Shown here piece by piece: positions 50,225 to 59,814 of a stretch of DNA of 64,000 nt; the first letter of the stretch is position 1, and each line of letters begins with the position of its first letter. This DNA comes from Tessaracoccus timonensis. GTDB taxonomy: Bacteria; Actinomycetota; Actinomycetes; Propionibacteriales; Propionibacteriaceae. The notes under the pieces are model-generated. The model was not told the DNA's origin. It searched no databases and was given only the letters and a program-made list of their open reading frames with translations. Location: positions 1,674,001-1,738,000 of the forward strand of contig NZ_LT996886.1 in the NCBI RefSeq assembly GCF_900343145.1, given 5' to 3'. Position numbers and translations under genes: made by a program.

Positions 50225-51091
50225 TCAGGCCGTCGATTTATGGTTCTCCTCCGCGACGATGTTCCCGCTCGAATCACGATGCAGCACCGTGACCTCTCCG
50301 GCCAACATGGGGCGGTTTTTCAACCCCAACCCCTCCTGCATCGCCGGTAGCACCGGGCGGTGCCCGCACAATGCCGTCGGTTCCGTGGCTGCTGCGGCGA
50401 CGTCGCGAACCCGGGCGGCCACGCCGTCGGGATCATTCGTGCCTTCTTCTTCGGTGAGGAGCGCGATGGTCTCGGTGCGTATGCCCTCGTAGCGGGCATA
50501 CGGGGCGAGCGTCTCCGCACACCTGACCGCCGGCGAACTCACGAGGCTGCTGACTCCGAACGCCTCGAACAACGGGATGAGCTCAGCAGCTTGACGGCGG
50601 CCGCGCCCGTCGAGGCGACGGCTCTGGTCGTTGCCCGACCAATGCTTGCGCAGCATCGCCTTCGCATGGCGCACCAGCAGCAGTGGGGTGGTGGGCGGCA
50701 GTGAGAGCGCCTCGGCGAGCACCTTGATGTCGTTGGGGTAACTCAGCATGGCGGGGGCCTCGTCGACGGGTACCCAGCGCACCTCGTCGACCTCCCTGTC
50801 AGGCACGTGGAAGAACCGCGCCCGCGCCTCGGCACGCCAGTAGTCGACCTTCTTCTTATGCTTCTTGACGGGGTACGTCACGCTGGACAGTCTGGTGCCG
50901 AGGGTGATGATGAGGCCGGTTTCCTCTCGCACCTCGCGCACTGCTGTTACCGGGCGTAGCTCGTCGGGGTGCGCTTTTCCCTTCGGGAGCGTCCAGTCGT
51001 CGTAGGCCTGCCTGTGCACGATCGCGACGTGCTTGACGCCGTCGAAGTCATGAAATACGACGGCACCTGCCGCGCGGACGCGCCCACTCAT
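50225..51091 (-). CDS. mutT1: Nudix hydrolase/histidine phosphatase fusion, MutT1-like
   Basis: Protein of 288 residues. The amino half is a Nudix domain with a complete box (GKAHPDE...REVREETGL). The C-terminal half is a histidine phosphatase ([27 protein letters not shown]). This fusion and its place next to ppk are those of mycobacterial MutT1, which hydrolyses 8-oxo-dGTP and diadenosine polyphosphates. The ATG 51091 overlaps the ppk stop (ATGA). Confidence 0.9.
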   Translation of the reverse strand: MSGRVRAAGAVVFHDFDGVKHVAIVHRQAYDDWTLPKGKAHPDELRPVTAVREVREETGLIITLGTRLSSVTYPVKKHKKKVDYWRAEARARFFHVPDREVDEVRWVPVDEAPAMLSYPNDIKVLAEALSLPPTTPLLLVRHAKAMLRKHWSGNDQSRRLDGRGRRQAAELIPLFEAFGVSSLVSSPAVRCAETLAPYARYEGIRTETIALLTEEEGTNDPDGVAARVRDVAAAATEPTALCGHRPVLPAMQEGLGLKNRPMLAGEVTVLHRDSSGNIVAEENHKSTA

Positions 51092-53175
51092 CGCTCGCGC
51101 CTGTGGGAGAACTGCTCGATGAGCGCGAACTGCAAGTCGCGTAGGGGTTTGCCATCGGCGTCGAGCAGGTGCGGTGTCCAGGTGTGGTCGTTGAGTGACC
51201 AGTGCACGGTGTCGGGCGCGAAAGCCAAGTCGAATAGGTTCGAGATTTGCTCGATGTGGCGACGGTGCGAGAGCCCGACGACCGTCTCCACCCGGCGGTC
51301 GAGGTTGCGGTGCATGAGGTCGGCCGAACCGATCCCCACTACCGGGGTGCCCCCGCCTGCGAACCAATACACGCGAGAGTGCTCGAGGAAACGCCCCAAG
51401 ATGGAGCGCACGCGGATGTTCTCGCTCAACCCAGGCACGCCCGGGCGGATGGTGCAGATACCACGCACCCACACGTCGACGGGAACCCCTGCCTGCGATG
51501 CCCGGTAGAGCGCGTCGGTGACTTTCTCGTCGACGACGGAGTTCACCTTGATGCGGATACCCGCAGGTTTGCCCGCCTTGTGGTTGGCGATTTCGCGCTC
51601 GATCTGGGCGATCAGGCCCGAGCGGATGCCGTGCGGGGCGACGAGTAAGCGACGGTAATTGCGCTCCTGCGTGATGCCCGAGAGGTGATTGAACAGGCGG
51701 GCCACGTCGTCGGTGATGATGGGGTTCGACGTGAGCAGGCCCATGTCTTCGTACTGGCGGGCGGTTTTGGGGTTGTAGTTGCCCGTGCCGATGTGGCAGT
51801 AGCGACGCAGGCCTTCGGGCTCGTCGCGCACCACGAGGCACAGCTTGCAGTGGGTCTTCAGCCCGACCATGCCGTATACGACGTGCACGCCCGCGCGCTC
51901 GAGCTTACGCGCCCAGTCGATGTTGTTTTGTTCGTCGAACCTGGCCTTGATCTCCACCACGGCCAGCACCTGCTTGCCGGCTTGCGCGGCGTCGACGAGC
52001 GCGTCGACGATGGGGGAGTTGCCCGAGGTGCGGTACAGCGTTTGTTTGATGGCGAGTACCTGCGGGTCGCGGGCGGCCTGTTCGATGAAGCGCTGGACGC
52101 TCGTCGCGAACGAATCGTAGGGGTGCTGCAGGAGGACGTCGCGGCGCTTGAGTGCGCTGAACATGTCGACGGGGGCTGCGGTCTCGGCCTCGTTGAGCTC
52201 GGGGTGTGTCGTCGGGAGGAAGTTCGGGTATTTGAGGTCTTCGCGGTCGGAGCTGTCGAGCTGGAAGAGGCCCTTGAGGTCGAGTGGTGCGGGGAGGCGG
52301 AACACCTCGTCGTCGTGTACATCCACCTCGTGCTGCAGCATCGTGAGGAGGCTGTCGTCGATGTCGTCGGCCACCTCGAGGCGTACCGGAGGGCGGCCAA
52401 CCTTCTGGCGTAGCAGCTCCTGCTCCAGCGCGGTGAGGAGGTTCTCGGCGTCGTCCTCCTCGACCTCGATGTCTTCGTTGCGGGTAACGCGGAACGACGT
52501 GTGCGACACCACCTGCATGCCCGTGAACAGTTGACCCAGATGGCGTGCGATGACTTCTTCGAGTGGGAGGTATCTGCCAGGGCCCACCTCGACGAAGCGC
52601 GAAAGGTTGCTGGGCACCTTGATGCGGGCAAACTGTTTTGCTCCGGTGGCGGGGTTGCGCAGCATCACCGCGAGGTTCAGCGACAGCCCCGAGATGTAGG
52701 GGAACGGGTGCGACGAGTCGACCGCCAACGGGGTCAGGATGGGGTAGATGCGCTCGGAGAAAATCGTGCGCATGCGGTCTTTCTCGGCCGCAGTGAGTTC
52801 CTCCCAACGGAGGAATTCGATGCCCTCCTTGGCCAATTCCGGACGCACCGTGTGCTGGAAGATGTTCGATTGCTCTTCGACGAGCTCATGGATGCGCGCG
52901 AGCACGCGTTCGTGGAGGTCTTGCGGGAGGATGCCACTGGCGCTCGCCTGTGCGACTCCGGCGTCAATGCGGCGCTTGAGCCCAGCGATACGCACCATGA
53001 AGAACTCGTCGAGGTTGCTGGAGAAGATAGCCAGGAACTTCGCGCGCTCGATGAGCGGAACCCGCACGGCGTCGCTCGCCTGATCGAGCACCCGCTTGTT
53101 GAACTCCAGCCAGCTGAGTTCGCGATCCCAAAAGCGGTCGGCTGGAAGGTCAGTGTTGTCAACGTAGGTGGTCAT
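51088..53175 (-). CDS. ppk1: polyphosphate kinase 1
   Basis: Makes inorganic polyphosphate from ATP, reversibly. It has 695 residues with the four PPK1 parts: amino domain ([17 protein letters not shown]), head domain, and two C-terminal catalytic domains. The phospho-accepting His is near residue 458 in [21 protein letters not shown] chose ATG 53175, with GGGAGAA upstream. It lies between mshD and mutT1, with four-base overlaps on both sides. Confidence 0.96.
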   Translation of the reverse strand: MTTYVDNTDLPADRFWDRELSWLEFNKRVLDQASDAVRVPLIERAKFLAIFSSNLDEFFMVRIAGLKRRIDAGVAQASASGILPQDLHERVLARIHELVEEQSNIFQHTVRPELAKEGIEFLRWEELTAAEKDRMRTIFSERIYPILTPLAVDSSHPFPYISGLSLNLAVMLRNPATGAKQFARIKVPSNLSRFVEVGPGRYLPLEEVIARHLGQLFTGMQVVSHTSFRVTRNEDIEVEEDDAENLLTALEQELLRQKVGRPPVRLEVADDIDDSLLTMLQHEVDVHDDEVFRLPAPLDLKGLFQLDSSDREDLKYPNFLPTTHPELNEAETAAPVDMFSALKRRDVLLQHPYDSFATSVQRFIEQAARDPQVLAIKQTLYRTSGNSPIVDALVDAAQAGKQVLAVVEIKARFDEQNNIDWARKLERAGVHVVYGMVGLKTHCKLCLVVRDEPEGLRRYCHIGTGNYNPKTARQYEDMGLLTSNPIITDDVARLFNHLSGITQERNYRRLLVAPHGIRSGLIAQIEREIANHKAGKPAGIRIKVNSVVDEKVTDALYRASQAGVPVDVWVRGICTIRPGVPGLSENIRVRSILGRFLEHSRVYWFAGGGTPVVGIGSADLMHRNLDRRVETVVGLSHRRHIEQISNLFDLAFAPDTVHWSLNDHTWTPHLLDADGKPLRDLQFALIEQFSHRRER

Positions 53176-53960
53176 GCAGTTCTCCCGAAGCATGTATCGC
53201 GTGCCGCAATCGAAAAGCCTGCGGCTTCGTACATTCGAACGACGCGCTCCTCGGCTGCCTCGACGTACAGCTCGGCAGTGTGGTCACCCACGTCGGCAAG
53301 ATGCTGAAGACCGGCGGCCAGGAGTGCCCGGCCGATGCCCTTCCCCTCGTGCCCGGGCGCGACAGCAATAACATACACTTCGCCCAGCCCGTCCCCGTGC
53401 CGCTTGGTCCAGTGAAAACCGACGGGTGCGCCGCCGTCGCGGGCAACCAGGAGCCCCTCGGCGCTAAACCAGGGCTGGCTTCGTAAATCGTCGAACTCCG
53501 TGCGGGTGAGTTTGCCCTGTTCGGGGTGGTGGGCGAACGCCTGCGCGTTGATGGCGACGATGGCGTCGGCGTCGTCAGGCTGGAATGCGCTGATCTCGAT
53601 GGGGGCGTCGTCGGGAGTGACGTTGCTGAGGGGGCGGGTCATCCGTAGGAGCGTGCGGTGAGGTTTGAGGCCGACGGCGTGTGCGAGTGCTTCCGCGCCG
53701 GGCAGCGTGCCGAACGCCCACACGTCGAGGTTGGGGTGCTCTTGTAGGAGGCGTTGCAGTAGCGCGCGGCCGTGCCCACGGCGTCGATGGTCGGGGTGGA
53801 CGGCCAGCATGATGGTGCCGTCTCGGAGGTCGACGACGGCTTCCGCAACGTCGTTCGTGATGACGTGGCCCGGACGTAACCCCTGCATGACGAGCTTGCC
53901 GGACTCATTGATGGGCGCGACGCCGTCGACAACGGTTGCCGCTTCGAATACTGAACCCAC
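53172..53960 (-). CDS. mshD: mycothiol synthase
   Basis: Last step of mycothiol synthesis: acetylates Cys-GlcN-Ins with acetyl-CoA. Two GNAT domains in 262 residues; the active C-terminal one shows [20 protein letters not shown] with the acetyl-CoA loop, then [19 protein letters not shown]. The start is GTG 53960, with AAGGAG four bases upstream. First gene of mshD-ppk1-mutT1. Together with mtr it marks this organism as a mycothiol user. Confidence 0.92.
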   Translation of the reverse strand: MGSVFEAATVVDGVAPINESGKLVMQGLRPGHVITNDVAEAVVDLRDGTIMLAVHPDHRRRGHGRALLQRLLQEHPNLDVWAFGTLPGAEALAHAVGLKPHRTLLRMTRPLSNVTPDDAPIEISAFQPDDADAIVAINAQAFAHHPEQGKLTRTEFDDLRSQPWFSAEGLLVARDGGAPVGFHWTKRHGDGLGEVYVIAVAPGHEGKGIGRALLAAGLQHLADVGDHTAELYVEAAEERVVRMYEAAGFSIAARDTCFGRTA

Positions 53961-53989
53961 GACACTCCTTCGACTCCGGGTGAACCGTA

Positions 53990-53995
53990 ATCTTA
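53990..53995 (-). promoter_or_regulatory. candidate -10 of the mshD-ppk1-mutT1 operon
   Basis: On the minus strand TAAGAT, close to the sigma-70 consensus, lies 29 bases before the mshD GTG, leaving room for a leader with an AAGGAG ribosome site. No strong -35. Confidence 0.45.
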
Positions 53996-54029
53996 GTCGG
54001 CCACGTGGGAACCCTCTACGATTGCTCTC

Positions 54030-54797
54030 GTGGTGTCGAGACTGCCCGAAGAGTTTTTTCGACGGCGCCCCGAACCGGTTGAGGTTGACGAGGCGCCGTC
54101 GGAGCCTGCCCTCGACTCCGAGCATGATGGGGAGTCACAGCACAACGAATCCAGCGCCCCGACGTCACGACCCGTGCTCATTCCGGTGCGCATCGCCGCG
54201 GTGCTCATTCTGCTCGCGGGCCTACTGGGTTTCGGTGTCAGCAAGGCATTGGTGACGAACTCCTCGCGCGGCCCTGAAGCAAGTACGTCTCCGTCGGCCC
54301 CAGCGAGCTCGGTGTTAGCTACTCCGAGCCCGAGCGCGAGCAACGAGGAGGGGCGCGCCGTCTACGACGGGGCCACGGAGAGCCTCGTGCCCTCGGCTGT
54401 CACCACCACATGCGTCGACGTGGATCCGAGCGGTCTCGTAGATGCGAGCAAAGCCACCGGTTGGGAGTGCGAGGGCAATGGCGTCGGGGAGCAAATCGAG
54501 TTTCATTTCGCGGGTGTCCAGGAGATCGTCGGGGTGAGCCTCACCAGCGGGAATTCCGTCGAGCCTGAGGAGACCGCAGGCCAGCGACAGGTGATGAGCG
54601 TGCGGTGGCGATTCTCGGATGGATCCTGGTTCGACCAGGGGCTCTCGGGCAGCAATGGGGCATCGCAGGCTGTGGGTTTTCCGCGGGTACGCGCTGATGC
54701 GGTGACACTGGAAGTGGTGGCGACGAGTGACTCCCCGAGCGGTGACGAGGGAGACAAGATCACCATCGGCAATGTGGAGTTCCTGCGGGCCGGATAA
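54030..54797 (+). CDS. membrane-anchored hypothetical protein with discoidin-like C-terminal domain
   Basis: Protein of 255 residues. A Glu/Ser/Pro-rich cytoplasmic start, one membrane helix near 53-75 (IAAVLILLAGLLGFGVSKAL), a Ser/Pro/Ala linker, then a beta-rich domain of about 140 residues (GWECEGNGVGEQIEFHFAGVQEIVGVSL...). That domain resembles the zinc-ribbon-less NADase/discoidin-like modules that bind carbohydrate or lipid at the surface. Family not recognised with certainty. The start is GTG 54030, divergent from mshD. Confidence 0.7.
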   Translation: MVSRLPEEFFRRRPEPVEVDEAPSEPALDSEHDGESQHNESSAPTSRPVLIPVRIAAVLILLAGLLGFGVSKALVTNSSRGPEASTSPSAPASSVLATPSPSASNEEGRAVYDGATESLVPSAVTTTCVDVDPSGLVDASKATGWECEGNGVGEQIEFHFAGVQEIVGVSLTSGNSVEPEETAGQRQVMSVRWRFSDGSWFDQGLSGSNGASQAVGFPRVRADAVTLEVVATSDSPSGDEGDKITIGNVEFLRAG

Positions 54798-54824
54798 CAC
54801 TACACGCGGTTCTTGGAGCGCTTG

Positions 54825-54837
54825 TACACTGGCGCGC
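54825..54837 (+). promoter_or_regulatory. candidate leaderless promoter (-10) before 54838
   Basis: TACACT (54825-54830) is seven bases before the ATG of the 37-codon gene, with no Shine-Dalgarno sequence. This spacing places the transcript start at the ATG. Confidence 0.45.
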
Positions 54838-54951
54838 ATGGTCGCGATCCTGCCTTGGGTGCTGATTGTCGCAGCCGCGCTGTTGGCGCTGGCAGCGACG
54901 GTCACCCTCGTCCGAATGCTCATCGACCTCGCGACCAGACTGAGGGACTGA
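54838..54951 (+). CDS. small single-pass membrane protein (37 aa)
   Basis: MVAILPWVLIVAAALLAL begins a 37-residue peptide that is almost entirely one membrane helix and ends in a basic tail (ATRLRD). It lies two bases before the nitrobindin-like gene and has its own -10 signal, so it is probably translated. No function known. Confidence 0.55.
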   Translation: MVAILPWVLIVAAALLALAATVTLVRMLIDLATRLRD

Positions 54952-54953
54952 CA

Positions 54954-55457
54954 ATGAACATTGACATCGAAGTACCTGAGGGTCTCGACCCCGCACTCAC
55001 TGCGCTCGGGTGGCTCGTCGGGCAGTGGGAGGGCACCGGCAATGGCACCGACCACGAGGGCAACGATTTCGCCTTTGAGCAGCGCATCCAGTTCTGGCCG
55101 GGCGGTGGGCCGTACATGTATTACCTGGCGCAGGCCTATCTCCTGGACGAGGACGGTAAGCCGGGGGAAATGATTGAGATGGAGACGGGATTCTGGCATC
55201 CGAAGCCCGACGCGTCGCTGTCTGTCACCACCACGAACTCCAATGGGTGGACCGAGGTGTTGGTCGGGAAGATCCAGGTCACACGGATCGACCTACGCAC
55301 GGATGCCGTTATGCGCACCGAATCCGCTGCGGTGGAGCACACGGCTGGACAGCGCCTATACGGCAAGGTGGAGGGCGATCTCATGTATGCGCTGGATCGC
55401 GCGACGACCAGCCACGAACTGCGTCCCCACATGTGGGCGAGGTTGAAGCGTGTCTGA
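54954..55457 (+). CDS. nitrobindin-like haem-binding beta-barrel protein (DUF1794/THAP4-like)
   Basis: Cytoplasmic protein of 167 residues. The diagnostic GxWxGxG loop is GQWEGTGNG near residue 23, and QRIQFWPGGGPYMYYLAQ and ETGFWHP follow, all typical of nitrobindins. Members bind ferric haem and can isomerise peroxynitrite or bind NO. The C-terminal haem-ligand region (ATTSHELRPHMWARL) contains His residues. ATG 54954. It overlaps ygfZ by eight bases. Confidence 0.88.
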   Translation: MNIDIEVPEGLDPALTALGWLVGQWEGTGNGTDHEGNDFAFEQRIQFWPGGGPYMYYLAQAYLLDEDGKPGEMIEMETGFWHPKPDASLSVTTTNSNGWTEVLVGKIQVTRIDLRTDAVMRTESAAVEHTAGQRLYGKVEGDLMYALDRATTSHELRPHMWARLKRV

Positions 55458-56382
55458 GCAGGGCATTCTCGTCGAGAGCGGGCCCGACGAGGGGCTCGTG
55501 TGGCACTACGGCAACCCCTTTGCTGAGACGCGGGCGCTCGAAGAGGGTGAGGGTGTCGTCGCGCTTGGAAATCGCGATGTGGTCGAAATTTCCGGCGACG
55601 ATCGCCTCGAGCTGCTGCACCTCATCTCCACCCAGCACATGCATAACGTGGGTGCAGGCGACTCCGGTGCGCTGCTGATCTTGGACGCCGCCGGACACAT
55701 CGAGCACGTGCTGCATTTCGTCGACGATGGCACCAGCCTGCTGGGCTGGACGGAGCCTGGGCGAGGGGCGGCGCTCGTCGAATATGTGCTGCGAATGCGG
55801 TTCGCGATGCGCGTCGAGGCGCGTGTCCGCGACGACCTCACGCTGTATTGGGTAGGTCATACGGTGCCTGTGCCCGACGGTGCGCGCGTGCGGCATTCCG
55901 ACCTAGGCGGCACTGAGGTCTTCGCGGCGGAGCCGTTGCAGGGCACCGCCGGAACGTGGGCGTTCGAGGCGCTGCGCATTGCCGCCGGAGTGCCGCGCAT
56001 CTTCGTCGATACCGACGAGCGCACCATCCCCAACGAGATCGGGCTGTACGGAACGCACTTGGACAAGGGCTGTTATCCCGGCCAGGAGACGGTGGCCAAG
56101 GTGCACACGCTGGGGCGGCCCCCGAGGCGGTTGGTGCAGCTACATCTCGACGGTTCACGCTCGACGTTGCCCGCGTTGGGGTCCGAGCTGAAGCTGGGCG
56201 AGAAAGTGGTGGGGCGAGTGGGCTCGTCGGTACTCCATCGCGAGCTCGGGCCGCTGGCGTTGGCGCTGGTGAAACGGAATGTGAGTCTCGACGCTCAGCT
56301 GGATGCCGACGGGGTGGAGGCCGCACAGGAAATGCTGGTCGACCCCGACGTCGGACTGCACGTGCGGCCACGGCTGCGCTGA
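55450..56382 (+). CDS. ygfZ: folate-binding YgfZ/GcvT-like protein
   Basis: Tetrahydrofolate-dependent helper of iron-sulfur enzyme maturation. Protein of 310 residues with a GcvT-like fold and the YgfZ signature KGCYPGQETVAKVHTLGRPP near residue 207, whose Cys is essential in the family. The start is GTG 55450. The nitrobindin-ygfZ pairing is common in actinobacteria. Confidence 0.92.
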   Translation: MSEQGILVESGPDEGLVWHYGNPFAETRALEEGEGVVALGNRDVVEISGDDRLELLHLISTQHMHNVGAGDSGALLILDAAGHIEHVLHFVDDGTSLLGWTEPGRGAALVEYVLRMRFAMRVEARVRDDLTLYWVGHTVPVPDGARVRHSDLGGTEVFAAEPLQGTAGTWAFEALRIAAGVPRIFVDTDERTIPNEIGLYGTHLDKGCYPGQETVAKVHTLGRPPRRLVQLHLDGSRSTLPALGSELKLGEKVVGRVGSSVLHRELGPLALALVKRNVSLDAQLDADGVEAAQEMLVDPDVGLHVRPRLR

Positions 56383-56494
56383 GCCTGGACACTGTTCACT
56401 GGTGGGCCTTGAGATTCGCGGGTTGCCGCATTACCTTGCCAACCGGTTAGCGCTGATGACGAGACACGCCAGGTGGTGCGAGCAACGCTCGACG

Positions 56495-57523
56495 CTACCG
56501 CTGCTTCCAGTAGTTATCGAACTCGTCTTGCTGCAGGGCAGTGCTGAGCTTCTGAACTCCCGCATCGTCGAGTTTCACGTAGGAGGCGCCACCTTCCGAG
56601 CGGCCGAATCCATCGGTAGGGAGCAGGAGGGAACGGATATTGTCAGCCCCTTTCAGCCCAACCTCCTTGCCTGTTTCCATGATCACCTCGTTGGTGAGGC
56701 CCTCGTCGACAGTGAAATTCGGTCCGAGGGTGGTGAGCGCATTGCGGAACTTGCCGGGGTTCGTGATAACACCGGCCGAAGTGAGTTTCTTGATGATCCC
56801 CGTGGCGACGCTGCGTTGACGTTCGCTGCGGTCGAAGTCACCGTTTGGAAGTCCGTGTCGTTGTCGAACATATCGCTGGGCTTCTTCACCTGTGCTGAGC
56901 GTGATGTGTCCAGCGGGCCACTCGTATCCGTGGGCGGATGACTCTCTCGCGTTGTAGACGTCCACTCCTCCCAACACGTCGATCGTGTTGTTGAAGCCTT
57001 CGAAATCAGTGATTACGACGTGGTTGATGCGAATCCCCAACAGATTCTGCACGGTGGTCACTGCGAGCGGAGCTCCGCCCCACGAATAAGCAGCATTGAT
57101 TTTCGAAACGCCGTGGCCCTCGATGGGCACCCATGAGTCGCGTGGGATGGAGATGAGGTTGACGCTGTTCCGGTTGCTAGGGATGTGCATGAGCATCAGC
57201 GTGTCTGAACGGCCACGGTCGCTCCCGCGTGAGTCGCTTCCTATGATGAGGAAGTTGAGTGGCGCAGGGGAGCCGTCTTCGCCGGCTCCTTCACTGCTGT
57301 TCGCGGGAGGGGCGTTGTCGGGAAGTAGCCCTGGCGCGCGCTTGATGGAGCTCAGGCCGTCGTTCAAGGATTGTAGGTACCATCCGACAACGCCCAGCGT
57401 GCCCAAACCAAGTACGAGTAGGAGGCCGAGCAGTACGATGAGGGCTTTCCGGCCGCCTTTGCGTGATGCCTTGGGGCTGGCCGTGTCCTCTGACGCTGCG
57501 TCGTCGAAGAAACTGTCGCTCAT
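56495..57523 (-). CDS. LytR-CpsA-Psr (LCP) family protein
   Basis: Enzyme expected to attach teichoic acid or other glycopolymers to peptidoglycan. It has 342 residues: a short cytoplasmic tail, one membrane helix near 24-46 (ALIVLLGLLLVLGLGTLGVV), and the LCP domain with NFLIIGSDSRGSDRGRSDTL, SIPRDSWVPI and RHGLPNGDFDRSERQ, which carry the catalytic Arg/Asp and polyprenyl-phosphate-binding residues. The ATG 57523 has AAGGAGG upstream. Confidence 0.93.
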   Translation of the reverse strand: MSDSFFDDAASEDTASPKASRKGGRKALIVLLGLLLVLGLGTLGVVGWYLQSLNDGLSSIKRAPGLLPDNAPPANSSEGAGEDGSPAPLNFLIIGSDSRGSDRGRSDTLMLMHIPSNRNSVNLISIPRDSWVPIEGHGVSKINAAYSWGGAPLAVTTVQNLLGIRINHVVITDFEGFNNTIDVLGGVDVYNARESSAHGYEWPAGHITLSTGEEAQRYVRQRHGLPNGDFDRSERQRSVATGIIKKLTSAGVITNPGKFRNALTTLGPNFTVDEGLTNEVIMETGKEVGLKGADNIRSLLLPTDGFGRSEGGASYVKLDDAGVQKLSTALQQDEFDNYWKQR

Positions 57524-57734
57524 GGAGCAACCTCCTTGCAATGAAGTAATGGTCGTGGCTGCGGTGAGCCCGAGTGGCTCGGTTGCCAGGTACGGAGGTC
57601 TTCTTCGGCAGCGGGTGGACCGCGCCCTCCGCGGCAAATTCTAACATCTGGCGCGAGGGTGGTCTCACCCGTCGGTACGCTACCCATGATCTGTGTGGAG
57701 GAGCCGTGCGGTTGCAGGAGAAGGAGGACCAACG

Positions 57735-59120
57735 GTGGGCGATGTGATGTCGTCGTTTGGGGTGTTGGGGCGAGTAGGAGCGTCAGTCATGCTGGGCGCG
57801 GTGTTGGCGGCTTCGGCGTTTGCTGGCGGAACTGCGCAGGCGGCGCCGACGGACACGCCCAACTGGCACATCAGCGCATTCGGCTATGACAAGCTGCACG
57901 AGCAAGGGTTCACTGGCAAGGGCGTAACGATTGCGATCGCGGAAGCGGGCATTGATCTGAGCGCGAGCGATCTCCAAGGCGCCGACATCGAGTATGTTCC
58001 GCTGCCGGAACAGTGCGTCGATCCACAGCTACCCAAGAAGTTCATCAACCACGGGACCATGATGGCCGAGACCATCGTTGGGCAAGGCGGGGATGGGGGC
58101 GTGCAGGGCATCGCGCCCGATGCGAAGCTGATCGTGTACCAGCTCAGCACGGGCAAGGGCCCGGGCCAGGACGATCCCGAATGTTCCCCCACCAGCGCCG
58201 ACGTATCCGGGCGCGTGTTTCACGCCGCGGAAGCCGGGGCCGACGTGATCAGCGTGTCGTTCAACTCCCTGGATGACACGGCGGTGGCTTACCTCACGAT
58301 GCGCGATCTGCCCGTCTTCGAGTCCGGCGGTAACCAGGGCAAAACGATGTCGTCGTGGGCGCCGGGTTCCGTGGCCGTCGGCGCGCATGATGCGCAGCGC
58401 AAGGTGCCCGAGTGGAGCGCGGAGGGGCCCAACGTCTCGCTCATCGCCCCCGGCGTCGGGCTATACATGCGCCCATATGGCGCAAACGCGCCGCTGGAGA
58501 AAACCGACGGCACGAGCTTCGCGGCCCCCATTGCCGCCGCGACGTTGGCGCTCGGCAAGCAGAAGTATCCCGACGCGACGGGCCACCAGCTGGTGCAGTC
58601 GCTGGCGCGCAACACAGCAGCGGGCAATGCCGACCTAAAACGCATCAGTGACCACGAAGGCTACGGTGCCATCGACCCCATCAAGTTCATGGACGCCGAC
58701 CCGACCCAGTACCCCAACGAGCCACCCTTCGCGCACAAGGAAGATTACGCAGGCGCCGACGACTGGCAAGGCGCGGAGGACGTCCTGATGGGCATGCACC
58801 CGAACCCTGGTGATGATTTGAAGGACTACAAGGAGCTCGCCGGGCCCAACCCCGCAGTGCTCAAATGGGTTCCCGAATCGAAGAAGGAGTTCGTCGGGGC
58901 CGCGCCGGAAGCCAAGCACTGGGACGAGCACGGTGCGTCGGCCAGCGAAACACCGAGCGCCGACAGTTCTCCGTCATCGAGCCCGTCGGTCAACGATCAG
59001 TCGGAAACGGAGTCATCCTCCTTCTCCGCGTGGGTTAAAGACAATCTGGTGCTCGTCTGCGTGATTGTAGGCGTGGTTGTCGTCCTGTTCCTAGGGGTCG
59101 TGTTCCTGATCAACAAGTGA
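57735..59120 (+). CDS. mycosin-like subtilisin family protein (S8), altered triad
   Basis: Exported protein of 461 residues: signal peptide (about 8-35, AFAGGTAQAA cleavage region), subtilisin domain, acidic/Ser-rich linker and a C-terminal membrane helix (LVLVCVIVGVVVVLFLGVVF), the layout of type VII secretion mycosins. The His (INHGTMMAE), oxyanion Asn (SGGNQG) and Ser (DGTSFAAP) are present, but the expected D-T/S-G is E-A-G in VTIAIAEAGID. It may be inactive or altered. The start is GTG 57735, with AAGGAGG seven bases upstream. No eccC or other ESX gene lies near. Confidence 0.83.
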   Translation: MGDVMSSFGVLGRVGASVMLGAVLAASAFAGGTAQAAPTDTPNWHISAFGYDKLHEQGFTGKGVTIAIAEAGIDLSASDLQGADIEYVPLPEQCVDPQLPKKFINHGTMMAETIVGQGGDGGVQGIAPDAKLIVYQLSTGKGPGQDDPECSPTSADVSGRVFHAAEAGADVISVSFNSLDDTAVAYLTMRDLPVFESGGNQGKTMSSWAPGSVAVGAHDAQRKVPEWSAEGPNVSLIAPGVGLYMRPYGANAPLEKTDGTSFAAPIAAATLALGKQKYPDATGHQLVQSLARNTAAGNADLKRISDHEGYGAIDPIKFMDADPTQYPNEPPFAHKEDYAGADDWQGAEDVLMGMHPNPGDDLKDYKELAGPNPAVLKWVPESKKEFVGAAPEAKHWDEHGASASETPSADSSPSSSPSVNDQSETESSSFSAWVKDNLVLVCVIVGVVVVLFLGVVFLINK

Positions 59121-59129
59121 GTGGCGCGC

Positions 59130-59168
59130 CTGTGGCCAGCCCTCGCGAAGCGAAGGGGCTGGCCACAG
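59130..59168. terminator. bidirectional hairpin between the mycosin and tpx genes
   Basis: CTGTGGCCAGCCC (59130-59142) pairs perfectly with GGGCTGGCCACAG (59156-59168) over 13 bp. It lies between two convergent genes, ten bases after the mycosin stop. No T-run, but the stem is strong. Confidence 0.65.
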
Positions 59169-59186
59169 AATAGGTGCAGTTGGAAC

Positions 59187-59681
59187 TCAGAGCGCAGCGA
59201 GGGCTGCGTCGTAGTCAGGCTCGTCGGTGGTCTCTGCCACCTGCTGGGTGTACGCGACGGTGCCGTCACCGTCGATGACAACGACCGAGCGCGAGAAGAG
59301 CCCCTCGAGCGGACCGCTGGTGAAGGTGACGCCGTAGTCGGAGCCGAAGCTCGAGCGGAAACCTGACGCGACAATGGCGTTCTCAATGCCCTCGGCGCCG
59401 CAGAAGCGGGCCTGCGCAAAGGGGAGGTCCATCGACACGTTGAGCACGACGGTGCCTTCCAAGCCGGTTGCCTTCTCGTTGAAGGTTCGGACGCTCTTGG
59501 CGCACACACCGGTGTCCAACGACGGGAAGATGTTGAGCACGATCTTCTTGCCGGCGAAGTCAGCCAGCGTGACGGGGGAGAGATCCGAGCCAACGAGATC
59601 GAAGCCAGGAGCCTTCGAGCCCACAGCGGGGAGCTCACCAATAGTGGTGACGGGGGAATCCTTGAACGTGATGTCTGCCAT
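59187..59681 (-). CDS. tpx: thiol peroxidase
   Basis: Atypical two-cysteine peroxiredoxin that reduces hydrogen and alkyl peroxides with thioredoxin. Peroxidatic C60 in PSLDTGVCAKS and resolving C94 in ARFCGAEG. It has 164 residues, full length. The ATG is at 59681. Confidence 0.96.
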   Translation of the reverse strand: MADITFKDSPVTTIGELPAVGSKAPGFDLVGSDLSPVTLADFAGKKIVLNIFPSLDTGVCAKSVRTFNEKATGLEGTVVLNVSMDLPFAQARFCGAEGIENAIVASGFRSSFGSDYGVTFTSGPLEGLFSRSVVVIDGDGTVAYTQQVAETTDEPDYDAALAAL

Positions 59682-59774
59682 ACCTCGATCCTTGCCAACG
59701 ATCGCCCGAGATTCAATACCTCGATGCTGCAGCCAACAGCGAACACTGTTGGCATGTGCGGCAGAACCGTCAAA

Positions 59775-59796
59775 GTTCACCTTCTGTTCAGCAGAA
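59775..59796 (+). promoter_or_regulatory. PHO-box-like direct repeat upstream of ppk2
   Basis: Two tandem 11-bp units, GTTCACCTTCT and GTTCAGCAGAA, the first sharing eight or more bases with each pstS unit. They end 18 bases before the ppk2 ATG. The -10 is not clear (TAGGCT at 59807-59812 is very near the ATG), so the regulatory reading is tentative. Confidence 0.45.
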
Positions 59797-59814
59797 GATG
59801 ATGAACTAGGCTCT

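Noticed and set aside
53960-53990. GTTCACCC upstream of mshD-ppk1 as a PHO box
   Set aside because: Only one 11-bp unit is present and it lies downstream of the likely -10, not in an activator position.
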